NCBI RefSeq assembly: GCF_913058035.1
Contig: NZ_CAJXPA010000003.1
Location: 16,554 to 80,553, forward strand
Length of the DNA stretch: 64,000 nt
Direction: 5' to 3'
DNA from: an uncultured Paraglaciecola sp.
Lineage (GTDB): Bacteria; Pseudomonadota; Gammaproteobacteria; Enterobacterales; Alteromonadaceae
Every line of letters starts with the position of its first letter. Within the stretch, counting starts at the first letter, position 1. Below the pieces are notes generated by a model. That model saw only the letters and a list, made by a program, of their open reading frames with translations, ran no database searches and was not told where the DNA came from. The position numbers and the translations under genes were made by a program. This document shows, piece after piece, positions 54,932-63,905 of this stretch.

Positions 54932-55831
54932 TTAGACTAAATTGAAAGCATTGGATAAGGTGTTTTTCAGTGACTTTACATAAGCATCTTGTTGCTTTCG
55001 GGTTACCAATTTACATAATTCTGCACCAGTCGTAGTAAATTTATAGTATACCAATATTGTACCCTTTCGCTTTGTTGTTAAATATAGTGTTTGCCCAGCA
55101 CAACGCCATTCTGTTGAGATATCTAGGGGTAGTTCACCAGATTCAATCTCACTATGATGTATTAGACCTAAGTCCATTAACGACAAAATATCAGGATAGC
55201 CTAAGCCAAATTCAGCCAAGTTAAGTCGATGTTCTTTATTCGAACTAAAAAACGACCAAAGATTGGTTTTTTGATAATAACCTAGCAAAATTTTAGGTGT
55301 AGATTCACCTTTTCGTTTACTTGCTAGATTGACTGCATGGCGAAAGATTTGTGCATCTTTTTGAGTGAGTTGTTTCAACATACCTAAGGTTTTTAACGAG
55401 AAACTTCCTGGTCTTGCTGTTTCAACTGCAAATATTTTCCCCCATAGCTCTTGCATTGTGGAAGAAAAAATTTCCTCCGCCATTTTCACAAAACTGAAAA
55501 ACCAGTCGGGATCTAATTCTTCTTCTTTGCCATCATCTAGGCAAAAGTCTATTGCTTTGCCTAGAATTTTTTCTAAGTTAATTAATTTCCTCTGTTCTAA
55601 CACCTCTTTCTTGCGTTGTATTCTTTCATTGCTAGTCGACATTTTTAAAGGACTACTATCACTTTGAACACCCACTTGGGAAAACCAATTAATAATACGT
55701 TGCTGGCTTGATTGCCTATTCAACTTAATTTCTGATAATGTTTTAGTCTCACTAACACCTGCCGCTGCTATTTGCGAAGGCATTGGTTTTAATTTATTTA
55801 TAATGGGCGGAGAATTAGACTCAATTTTCAT
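54932..55831 (-). CDS. TIGR03899 family protein (DUF2806-like)
   Basis: A 299-residue cytoplasmic protein resembling TIGR03899. The central blocks LDPDWFFSFVKMAEEIFSST, MQELWGKIFAVETARPGSFS and LKTLGMLKQLTQKDAQIFRH are the recognisable part. A basic helix (NERIQRKKEVLEQRKLINLE) precedes them, and a small beta domain (CAGQTLYLTTKRKGTILVYY) ends the protein. Function unknown. Convergent with cysH; the 44 bp between holds no obvious terminator. Confidence 0.8.
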   Translation of the reverse strand: MKIESNSPPIINKLKPMPSQIAAAGVSETKTLSEIKLNRQSSQQRIINWFSQVGVQSDSSPLKMSTSNERIQRKKEVLEQRKLINLEKILGKAIDFCLDDGKEEELDPDWFFSFVKMAEEIFSSTMQELWGKIFAVETARPGSFSLKTLGMLKQLTQKDAQIFRHAVNLASKRKGESTPKILLGYYQKTNLWSFFSSNKEHRLNLAEFGLGYPDILSLMDLGLIHHSEIESGELPLDISTEWRCAGQTLYLTTKRKGTILVYYKFTTTGAELCKLVTRKQQDAYVKSLKNTLSNAFNLV

Positions 55832-56045
55832 AAAACGTTAAACACTAATAAAAATTTGCTTGGTTAAGCTGTATACTGCTTCAATACATATTGCGTGAGC
55901 AAATAAAAACGTCAAATATTAATCAATAATAGTTAATTAAATAACACTTAAATATCTTTCTTTGCTTGGTACCGTAGTCAAAGGAATGTAAAAAGCAAGG
56001 CATGATAGCTACTGACAGCATATATTCGACCTTGACGGACTATGA

Positions 56046-58277
56046 ATGACACCTAGTAAATACGAAAATGATGAGCTGGTTTTTTTATCAGAAGATACAC
56101 CCTCAGACATATCAGAGATTACTGGTGTGTGGAATGTATTAGTCGTCGACGACGACGAAGAAATTCATTCTGTTACAAGACTTGCCCTATCTGATCTGGT
56201 CCTAAATGATAAAAACTTACACTTTATCCATGCCTATTCAGGCTCTGAAGCGTTAAAAATAATTGAAAGCATGGGGTCATCTATAGCTATTATCTTGCTA
56301 GATGTGGTGATGGAGGCTGATGATGCTGGCTTGACTGTTGCAAGAATAATGCGCGAAGAAATGAAAATTTTAGAACCACGTATAATTCTACGCACCGGGC
56401 AGCCTGGATATGCCCCTGAAGAGCAAGTTATTAAAGATTATGATATCAACGACTATAAAACTAAAACAGAGCTTACGCGAAGTAAACTAGTGACAACTAT
56501 TATTGCTTCTTTGCGTTCTTATCAACAAATATTGTCAATTAACCAAAGCCGTCAAGGTTTACAAAAAATTATAGTGTCATCGGCAAATTTAATGGAAGAA
56601 AATTCTGTTAAAAGTTTCTGTGAAGGGGTGGTAACTCAAATTAGTTCGCTTATTGGTTTAGAGGCCGGTGGGATTGTCTGTGCAAAAGCAGGCTCAGTGT
56701 TGGATAAAGAAGACGATGGTATTTATGTGCTTGGCGCTGCTGGTGAGTTTGCTCCCTACATCAACAAAAGTTTAGAAAATTTACACAATGCACAAATAGT
56801 TAAATTTGTTAATTCGTGTTTGCAACTTAAAAAACATATATTTGAGCAAGAATTTTCTGTGCTTTATATTAATAGCTCTGGTTATGATGCGGCCGTTTAT
56901 CTGCAGATAGGTAGCGAGATCAGTACAGTTGATCAACAACTGCTTGAGGTGTTTTTATCAAGTATTTCTATAGGTTATGAAAATGCTAATTTATTTCACC
57001 AGCTCCGTACGGCTGCTTTTAAAGATTGGTTAACTAAGCTGCCTAATCGTAGTGAATTTATTAATATGTTGGATGGTTGTAGTGATGCTAAAAATAAAAG
57101 CTTAGATTCAGTTGTTGCTTTAATTGATATTAATCATTTTGCAGACATCAATGATGGACTGGGCCAAGATGTCGGTAATAGTACTCTGCTAGCAGTCACT
57201 CAACGCTTAGAAGAGACCTTCTTAGATAAAGTAAAAATGGGCCGAATTGGCTCAGACGTTTTTGGTTTAATTGGCCCTGATTTTTTTGTCAATCCTCAAA
57301 CACTGAATGAGATGTTTTTGGCTCCATTTAAAGGAGGGGAGCATACATTACCATTATCGGCGTCTTTTGGTTTTTGCCGATTAGACGGGAAAATGCAGAC
57401 TGGTATCAATATCCTTAAGCATAGTAATATTGCCCTAAATCAAGCTAAGAAAAGCCTAAATACTAACTTTGCATATTATGCGCCTGAGATGGAGGCAGAA
57501 ACAACTTGGCGTTTGGATACGATCAGGCAACTAAATCGGGACTTAGAAGCGAAAAGGTTGCAGCTTTGGTATCAACCCCAAGTTAATTTAGTGTCTGAAA
57601 AAATCGTTGGGATGGAAGCTTTGTTACGCTGGCCAATGTCTGATGGAAGTTATATTTCGCCTACTGTATTTGTCCCACTAGCTGAGTATTCAGGTTTGAT
57701 TATTGATATTGGTATCTGGGTTTTGGAAGAGTCTTGTCGAAAACTTAATGCATTGTCCAAACAAGGATACACAGGCTTGCGAATGGCGGTCAATATTTCT
57801 ATGCCGCAATTCAGAGACCCTAACTTTGTTATTCGTGTAAAAAATATCATTACAGAATCTGCTGTTGCACCAGATATGATAGAACTAGAAATTACTGAAA
57901 GTGTTGTTATGGATGAGCCACAAATTGTGATTGAAGCTTTAAAAGAGTTGAAGCGATTTGGAGTCAAGGTAGCGATTGATGACTTTGGTACTGGTTTTTC
58001 TTCTATGAGTTATCTACAACAATTACCCCTTGACCGGTTAAAAGTCGATCGTTCCTTTGTTAACGAAATTACACCCGGTAAATCGGCTTTCATAGCCGAG
58101 ACTATAGTGACCTTGGGTAATAAACTTGGTTTATCGACAATTGCAGAAGGAGTAGAAAAAAGAGAACAGGCTAGTTACATGTTGGAGTTAGGCTGTGATG
58201 AAGCCCAAGGTTACTTATTTGCGAAACCTATGCCATATGAACAACTGCTAGAATTTTTATTATCGCAAGATCAGTAA
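56046..58277 (+). CDS. REC-DUF3369-GGDEF-EAL cyclic-di-GMP phosphodiesterase
   Basis: A 743-residue response-regulator-type protein. The receiver has VVDDDEEIHS and the acceptor Asp in IILLDVVME. A DUF3369-like sensory region follows (about 150-310). The GGDEF domain is degenerate (GRIGSDVFGLIG in place of RxGGDEF) and probably inactive or GTP-binding only. The EAL domain is intact: GMEALLRWP, EITESVVM, AIDDFGTGFSS, LKVDRSFV, IAEGVEKREQ and QGYLFAKP. The expected net activity is c-di-GMP hydrolysis under control of a histidine kinase not found here. Single gene. Confidence 0.93.
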   Translation: MTPSKYENDELVFLSEDTPSDISEITGVWNVLVVDDDEEIHSVTRLALSDLVLNDKNLHFIHAYSGSEALKIIESMGSSIAIILLDVVMEADDAGLTVARIMREEMKILEPRIILRTGQPGYAPEEQVIKDYDINDYKTKTELTRSKLVTTIIASLRSYQQILSINQSRQGLQKIIVSSANLMEENSVKSFCEGVVTQISSLIGLEAGGIVCAKAGSVLDKEDDGIYVLGAAGEFAPYINKSLENLHNAQIVKFVNSCLQLKKHIFEQEFSVLYINSSGYDAAVYLQIGSEISTVDQQLLEVFLSSISIGYENANLFHQLRTAAFKDWLTKLPNRSEFINMLDGCSDAKNKSLDSVVALIDINHFADINDGLGQDVGNSTLLAVTQRLEETFLDKVKMGRIGSDVFGLIGPDFFVNPQTLNEMFLAPFKGGEHTLPLSASFGFCRLDGKMQTGINILKHSNIALNQAKKSLNTNFAYYAPEMEAETTWRLDTIRQLNRDLEAKRLQLWYQPQVNLVSEKIVGMEALLRWPMSDGSYISPTVFVPLAEYSGLIIDIGIWVLEESCRKLNALSKQGYTGLRMAVNISMPQFRDPNFVIRVKNIITESAVAPDMIELEITESVVMDEPQIVIEALKELKRFGVKVAIDDFGTGFSSMSYLQQLPLDRLKVDRSFVNEITPGKSAFIAETIVTLGNKLGLSTIAEGVEKREQASYMLELGCDEAQGYLFAKPMPYEQLLEFLLSQDQ

Positions 58278-58516
58278 TCTGTATTTATATTGATTGGCGT
58301 TTTCAAGACATTGAGTGCATTTTATATTAAATGGTAAGTTTCGAGGCATTTTTCTGAAACGCTAATAACACTCAATGGGCATAATCAGATTGGAATTTAA
58401 TTATGGTAAAGGTGTCTGAATAGAAAGGTAAATATTAGCTACTTTATGCAAAGTAATGATGCTCAGTGATAAAATTGTTTATATTCAGTGTTGCGTGCTT
58501 CAAAAAGGTTTTTCGT

Positions 58517-58545
58517 AAAAAAAAAGGCCTCTGAATGAGGCCTTC
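58517..58545 (-). terminator. Terminator of the desaturase gene
   Basis: AAGGCCTC-TGAAT-GAGGCCTT (58524-58531, 58537-58544), preceded on the plus strand by an A-run. On the minus strand it is therefore a GC-rich hairpin followed by a T-tract, 22 bp after the desaturase stop. Confidence 0.85.
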
Positions 58546-58566
58546 TAAATTTAATTTTTGTGAGAG

Positions 58567-59703
58567 CTATTCAGTCATTATAGGTAAAAAATCAAATTGA
58601 TTGATGTGTAACCACTTCTGCTTTTGTATAGCTAAGCTTTGTTTTAATTCTTTGTATCTGTAATGAACTTCAAGGCTTTCATAGCTGCGTTTGAAGCTTT
58701 GCTTTTTGATTGCCATGAGTTGTTTTTTAGCTGCGTAATAGTCGGTCATACGCTGCGCTAAGAGTTCGTACTCAACCTGCACTTTAGCAAGTATTTCATC
58801 TGCATTCGCAAGTTTAGATACTTTTTCCTGAGCTAGTTTAAGTTGCATAGCAGCTTTTGCTTTTTCAATTCTCTCTTCAGGTGTACGACGAAGTTTACTA
58901 GCCCAGCCAATAATCGATAAACCTTTGATTAACCATTTTGTTGGATCAAATTGCCACCATTTGACACCATTTCTGTAATCGTATTCAAATATGTGGTGAA
59001 AGTTGTGATAACCCTCACCGAAAGTGAAAAAAGCTAGTATATCGTTATCCCGGGCACTATTCTTATCAGTATAAGGTTGTCTACCCCATATATGGGCTAG
59101 AGAGTTGATGAAAAAAGTGACGTGGTGCACAACTACTAAGCGAAAAACGCCAGCCAGTAACAACATGCCCCAAATATCACCGTTCATCAATCCTAGTAAC
59201 AACGGTATACCAAAGTTTGCCCCTAACATGATTTTTAAATAGTGCTTATGTTGCCACATCACGACAGTATCTTTTTGTAAATCACGGCAATTACTGTAAT
59301 CAGCATAACGCTGGATTTGATACTCTCTCAACATCCAACCGATATGTGAGTACCAGAATCCTTTTTTTGCTGAATAAGGGTCATGCTGGTTATCATCAAC
59401 ATGTTTGTGGTGGATACGATGATCTGAACACCAATGCAATATACTGTTTTGCAGTGACATCGCCCCACCTATCGCCAACACGACTTTAACAAAACTGTTG
59501 GCATCGTAGGATTTGTGAGACCACAATCGATGGTAACCGGCAGTAATCGACATACCTGAAAAGTAAATTAATATAACGCATGCAGTTATTTCAAAGGCAT
59601 CGAAACCATTTATCAGTGCTTCAAGAGGCATTAATACTGTAGCTATAAGCCCAGTAATGGTAAAAACTAATATATTGGTTAACAGTAGGCGTGGTTTTTT
59701 CAT
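58567..59703 (-). CDS. Membrane fatty acid desaturase (acyl-CoA delta-9 type)
   Basis: Di-iron desaturase of 378 residues. The three histidine boxes are HRLWSH near residue 58, HRIHHKH near 95 and GEGYHNFHH near 230, and four membrane helices surround them. A charged helical C-terminal tail of about 110 residues is longer than in eukaryotic delta-9 enzymes. It introduces double bonds into saturated acyl chains, which raises membrane fluidity in the cold. The gene is divergent from fabR, with a FabR-type operator 17 bp before its start, so it is expected to be repressed by FabR. Confidence 0.93.
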   Translation of the reverse strand: MKKPRLLLTNILVFTITGLIATVLMPLEALINGFDAFEITACVILIYFSGMSITAGYHRLWSHKSYDANSFVKVVLAIGGAMSLQNSILHWCSDHRIHHKHVDDNQHDPYSAKKGFWYSHIGWMLREYQIQRYADYSNCRDLQKDTVVMWQHKHYLKIMLGANFGIPLLLGLMNGDIWGMLLLAGVFRLVVVHHVTFFINSLAHIWGRQPYTDKNSARDNDILAFFTFGEGYHNFHHIFEYDYRNGVKWWQFDPTKWLIKGLSIIGWASKLRRTPEERIEKAKAAMQLKLAQEKVSKLANADEILAKVQVEYELLAQRMTDYYAAKKQLMAIKKQSFKRSYESLEVHYRYKELKQSLAIQKQKWLHINQFDFLPIMTE

Positions 59704-59719
59704 TTAATACATTAAATTC

Positions 59720-59737
59720 AGCTTACAAGTGTACGCT
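59720..59737. promoter_or_regulatory. FabR-like operator
   Basis: AGCTTACA-AG-TGTACGCT is an 18 bp near-perfect palindrome (one mismatch in the left arm). It resembles the AGCGTACA-N2-TGTACGCT type site known for FabR, from memory of the family. It lies 17 bp before the desaturase ATG and 132 bp before fabR. Confidence 0.7.
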
Positions 59738-59868
59738 ATATTACGTTGCCTTTTATGTTTCGCAAGTCATATATGTGTATAAAGAGATATTTCTTCGGTA
59801 TGTGTTTTGCTTTTTTCAAGTTAGTATTCTGTGCATCTTGAACAAGTCATCAAAACTAGGTTTAGCCA

Positions 59869-60480
59869 GTGAACCGTCAAGAACAAAAATTACGGACTCG
59901 ACGTTCTATTATTGAAGCAGCATTTTCGCTGTTAGATGAACAACGAAGTATGTCGAGTATCAGCCTTAGAGAAGTTGCACGTGCAGCAGGTATTGCGCCT
60001 ACTTCTTTTTATCGTCACTTTAAAGATATTGACGAACTAGGCTTAACGTTAGTCGACGAAGCAGGTCTAGCCTTGCGTCAGCTGATGCGTCAAGCCAGAG
60101 TGAGAATTGCCTCTGGCGGTGGTGTAATTAATATCTCAGTAGATACATTTATGGAATTTATATCTGCTAACAATAATGTTTTTCGTTTACTTTTACGAGA
60201 ACACACAGGCACTTCAATGGCTTTTAGAGCCGCGGTACTGCGGGAAATAAAACATTTTAATGTTGAACTAACCGACTACACTATATCTACTACAGGTTTG
60301 CCATACAGCATCGCTAATTTACAAGCCGAAGCGATGGTTAAGTTGGTGTTTAGCGCCGGAGCGGAAGCACTTGATGCTTCCGATGAGCAAAAAGCTAATG
60401 TGGCAGAACGTGTAAAACTACAATTAAGGTTTGTCGTTAATGGTGCTTTACAAGCTAAAGCCGATCAAACGTCGGGTTAA
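59869..60480 (+). CDS. fabR: TetR-family repressor of unsaturated fatty acid synthesis
   Basis: A 203-residue repressor. The N-terminal TetR helix-turn-helix is [12 protein letters not shown] with [20 protein letters not shown], very close to E. coli FabR (YijC), which represses fabA and fabB in response to the acyl-ACP pool. Start GTG at 59869. Divergent from the desaturase, followed by trmA on the opposite strand. The fabR-trmA neighbourhood is also seen in E. coli, which supports orthology. Confidence 0.93.
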   Translation: MNRQEQKLRTRRSIIEAAFSLLDEQRSMSSISLREVARAAGIAPTSFYRHFKDIDELGLTLVDEAGLALRQLMRQARVRIASGGGVINISVDTFMEFISANNNVFRLLLREHTGTSMAFRAAVLREIKHFNVELTDYTISTTGLPYSIANLQAEAMVKLVFSAGAEALDASDEQKANVAERVKLQLRFVVNGALQAKADQTSG

Positions 60481-60502
60481 CCCATCTCCAATCAGTGGTG
60501 TG

Positions 60503-61600
60503 TTACTTTTTTTGTAAGTAAACACCACACTCCACATGATGTGTATAAGGAAACTGATCGAATAGTGCAAATCTTGTGACGGAATGTGTGAGTAATAGTA
60601 TGTCAAGATTAAGTTTTAGAGTGTCTGGATTACATGAAATGTACACGATATTTTCATATTGGCTAACCATATCCAAAGTACTGTCATCTAAGCCCGCACG
60701 AGGAGGGTCCACTAATACGGTATCGAATTGGTAATCATTTAAGTTAATGCCCTCTAAACGACGAAATTCACGCACTCCTTGTTGTGCCTGAACAAATTCT
60801 TCACTCGACATACGAACAATTTTAAGGTTATCTATATTATTTTTGACAATATTATTTTGGGCTGCAGCTACGGATGTTTTGGATATTTCTGTGGCTAATA
60901 CTTTTTCAAAGTTTTGTGCTAAGGGAACAGAAAAATTACCTGAACCACAATAAAGTTCGAGTAAGTCACCTTGGCTATTTTGAGTAATATCTAGAGCCCA
61001 CTCTATCATCATAATGTTGACCTGTGCATTGGGCTGAGTGAAACTATTTTCGACTTGTTTAAACGTGAATCTGCGTTTATTGATTAATAATCTTTCGGTT
61101 ACATAATCTTTATCAAGAATGATTTTTTGTTTTTTTGCACGACCAATTATGTCTATTTTAAATTTTTGTCTTAATGCTGTTCGGATGCTTTGCATTTCAT
61201 GCGTCCATACCTCATCCAATTTTTTGTGGTAAAGCAAAGATACGACGATTTCACCACTGAGTGTGGCTAAGTAATCAATTTGAAAAAGCTTTCTTCGTGC
61301 TGTTTCATTTTTCTTGAGCAACAAAAGCATATTGCTCATAACATCATTAACAAGCTTGCTAGCTGGAGGGAAATGGTGGACCTGATATTTTTCTTTTGTA
61401 GTCTGATCAAACATAACATGGTGTAAATCATCACCATCGTGCCACAGCCTAAACTCTGCACGTAATCTATAATGCAAAGGTTCTGATTCAAACACTTCTA
61501 ATGCAGGCATAGGAAGTTGAGCAAAACTTTCCTTAATAATATTTGTTTTGGTTTTTAGTTGTTCAACATATTTGTCTGCCTGAATATCAGTTGGCCGCAT
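60503..61600 (-). CDS. trmA: tRNA (uracil-5-)-methyltransferase
   Basis: Makes 5-methyluridine at tRNA position 54 (and in tmRNA) with S-adenosylmethionine. LLELYCGSGNFSVPLA is the SAM site, VLVDPPRAGLD the DPPR motif, and YISCNPDTLKLNL holds the catalytic Cys. Length 365 residues from the ATG at 61600, against 366 in E. coli. The frame extends to a TTG at 61612, but the GAGG ribosome site lies inside that extension. Convergent with fabR across 22 bp. Confidence 0.95.
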   Translation of the reverse strand: MRPTDIQADKYVEQLKTKTNIIKESFAQLPMPALEVFESEPLHYRLRAEFRLWHDGDDLHHVMFDQTTKEKYQVHHFPPASKLVNDVMSNMLLLLKKNETARRKLFQIDYLATLSGEIVVSLLYHKKLDEVWTHEMQSIRTALRQKFKIDIIGRAKKQKIILDKDYVTERLLINKRRFTFKQVENSFTQPNAQVNIMMIEWALDITQNSQGDLLELYCGSGNFSVPLAQNFEKVLATEISKTSVAAAQNNIVKNNIDNLKIVRMSSEEFVQAQQGVREFRRLEGINLNDYQFDTVLVDPPRAGLDDSTLDMVSQYENIVYISCNPDTLKLNLDILLLTHSVTRFALFDQFPYTHHVECGVYLQKK

Positions 61601-61794
61601 GTATTGCCTCAATCATTAGGGGAGGGATAAATCTGCGCAAGGTAAAGTGTTTTTGCCCATTCTGCAATATATAAGGAAATTTAAACCTTACGTTAATAAT
61701 AATATTTATATAGATTAAACTAAAGTATTCAGCAGAAGTTGCCGATTGTGTAAGTTAAGCATAGATGGATTGTTAAGATAGTGAGGTATCTGCC

Positions 61795-63189
61795 ATGAAC
61801 ATTAGTCAAATAAAAGCCTTTTTGGGTGAACAGCCACAACACCTAGGTAATGAAAACAGCATTCAAAACCAGTTACGAGAAACTGGTTTAAAACAAGCTA
61901 AAGGTGGACAACATGATCAAGCGTCGCAAAAAATAGATAAGTTTAGCTTTAGTACTTCTCTGGGTGTGCGGTTATATTCGAATTCGCTAAACGATAACTT
62001 GGTAGTTGATAGGCAAAAACCTAACTTTTCTGTATCCGATGGTGTGGGTAATGAAGCCACAGCATTTGATTTTGAGAAAATTGCAAAAAATGTTCTCAAT
62101 TTTGTAGGTGGTGCAATAAAGAATGCCCAAAATAGAGGAGCTGATGTAGATGAATTGAATAGTCTTTTTGAGCAAGCATCATCAGGTGTACTTAAAGGCA
62201 TAAAGCTAGCAGAACAAGATTTAGCAGGCTTCATGAATGAAGAAATTGCCAATGGAATCAGCAAAAGTAAAAGCCTAGTTGAAGAGGGCATTACTAATTT
62301 AAAGCGCGATATATTTAATCCAGAAGTTTTAGAAGCACAAGAACTATCAAAGCCTAATGTTAACTTCACAAGCGAATCCGTGGTAAGTCAAGAATCAGGT
62401 GAGCTAAGTATCACCACAAGAGACGGCGACAGTGTAAATATTACTTTTCAAGACTTTGAAAGAATCGAATTTAGTCAGAAGCAAGTACAACAACTCTCTA
62501 AAGAAATACCTCAAGTTGAAGGGGTGAGAGTGTCACAACCAGTTAAAAATGATGTACCTCCAGTTGTAAATAACATAGCAACCTCGGATATTGATTTAAT
62601 AGAAAAGCCAGGTTTGAAAGCTAATCAGGTACAAGAATCAAAATCCAGCTCTACATCAGTAGAAGAAAATGTAGTTTTTTATCAGGAGAGTTCATTTTCT
62701 TTTTCGGTTAGAGGTGAATTAGCTCAAGAAGAACTCAAAGCCATTGGTCAACTAGTATCTGACGCAAATGAACTTGCGGAAGAATTTTTTAATGGTGATA
62801 TCGAGACTGCTTTTAAGCAAGCACTAGAATTGGGGTTTGACGAACAAGAGTTGTCCAGTTTTGCGTTACAGCTTACAAAAATAGAAAATACTGAAGTTAT
62901 TAAAGCCTATGAAACAGTTTCTAGATTTGATCAAGACGGTGTTGATTCCAACCCTGCAAAAGCAGTTAAACCGGTCACTGATTATCTAAATAAACTGTTA
63001 AACGTGCTTGATGGGTCAAGTTTGCAACTAGAGGATAATAAGTCTTATGAAAATATAATTAATGAATTGATTAATAGACTAGGCGAGGATGTGGCTACAC
63101 CAGATTTAATATCTGCTATTAATCGATTTAATATTTTCAATCAAAAACTCGTAGACAATCTGCCTGTAGGTTATCAACCAAAAAAGTAA
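61795..63189 (+). CDS. DUF5610-like hypothetical protein
   Basis: A 464-residue hydrophilic protein without signal peptide. The segment FEKIAKNVLNFVGGAIKNAQ near residues 94-113, with ELNSLFEQASSGVLKGIKLA, resembles DUF5610-type proteins of Shewanella and Alteromonas. A long low-complexity linker (about 200-330) separates it from a second helical domain (EELKAIGQLVSDANELAEEF). Function unknown; I am only moderately sure of the family name. ATG at 61795, followed by a strong terminator. Confidence 0.6.
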   Translation: MNISQIKAFLGEQPQHLGNENSIQNQLRETGLKQAKGGQHDQASQKIDKFSFSTSLGVRLYSNSLNDNLVVDRQKPNFSVSDGVGNEATAFDFEKIAKNVLNFVGGAIKNAQNRGADVDELNSLFEQASSGVLKGIKLAEQDLAGFMNEEIANGISKSKSLVEEGITNLKRDIFNPEVLEAQELSKPNVNFTSESVVSQESGELSITTRDGDSVNITFQDFERIEFSQKQVQQLSKEIPQVEGVRVSQPVKNDVPPVVNNIATSDIDLIEKPGLKANQVQESKSSSTSVEENVVFYQESSFSFSVRGELAQEELKAIGQLVSDANELAEEFFNGDIETAFKQALELGFDEQELSSFALQLTKIENTEVIKAYETVSRFDQDGVDSNPAKAVKPVTDYLNKLLNVLDGSSLQLEDNKSYENIINELINRLGEDVATPDLISAINRFNIFNQKLVDNLPVGYQPKK

Positions 63190-63211
63190 TCTTAGCTATC
63201 TAATGGATAGC

Positions 63212-63248
63212 ATCTAAAAAAGCCAGCATCATGCTGGCTTTTTTAGAT
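63212..63248. terminator. Bidirectional terminator
   Basis: Perfect inverted repeat with 18 bp arms around a single C (63212-63229 and 63231-63248), core AAGCCAGCAT/ATGCTGGCTT with A- and T-runs. It serves the convergent genes on both sides. Confidence 0.93.
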
Positions 63249-63260
63249 ACTCAATAAAGT

Positions 63261-63719
63261 CTATTCTTCTTCAATTTTTTCTTTGGCAAGTCGAACTTTT
63301 AAAGTACGTTCTTGAAATGTTGAGTCGTTTAAATTTTTAATTGCCTTGGCTGCACTATCTGCATTCATTTCAACAAACCCATAGCCTTTTCTTTTTCCAG
63401 TGCGGCGGTCCTTCATTAACCTAACAGACACAACCGTTCCTTGTTGTTCAAAGTGTTCTTGTACCGCATCCTCATCGGCGCGGTATGGAAGGTTACCGAC
63501 ATAAAGAGTTGATATTTCACTTGTTGAGTCTTGCTCACTTGATGAACTAGGAGCTGGGAACAGCTTTATTATAGCTGGTATTAATATGCCACCGATTAAG
63601 ACACCGATAACTGCAGATAATTGAGAATTCATACCAGAGGCGACGATGGGCAAAATAAAATAAAGAACAATAGCGAAAATGACTGTGACAAAGATATTCA
63701 TAATAAAAGATGGATTCAT
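63261..63719 (-). CDS. Membrane-anchored RRM RNA-binding protein
   Basis: A 152-residue protein. Two hydrophobic segments come first (IFVTVIFAIVLYFILPIVA and LSAVIGVLIGGILIPAIIKL), then a Ser-rich linker and one RRM domain with RNP2 LYVGNLPYRADE near residue 72 and RNP1 RKGYGFVEM near 110. The end is very charged (RLAKEKIEEE). The domain order implies an RNA-binding module held at the inner membrane face. Similar single-RRM proteins occur in marine gammaproteobacteria; targets are unknown. Confidence 0.85.
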   Translation of the reverse strand: MNPSFIMNIFVTVIFAIVLYFILPIVASGMNSQLSAVIGVLIGGILIPAIIKLFPAPSSSSEQDSTSEISTLYVGNLPYRADEDAVQEHFEQQGTVVSVRLMKDRRTGKRKGYGFVEMNADSAAKAIKNLNDSTFQERTLKVRLAKEKIEEE

Positions 63720-63905
63720 GTGGCTCTACCTAGAAAGATTTTATAGTTATAAGATTAAAAGCAAACTTATGGTACTCATTTATATGTTTTTCGCAACAGT
63801 AAGACTGAGTATCAGCTATCCTTTTATTGATTCTTAACCATAATAGAGCTGTTTATAGTATTTGAGTAATTAATAAGCACTTAAACGTTAATTGTAAATT
63901 AGGGC

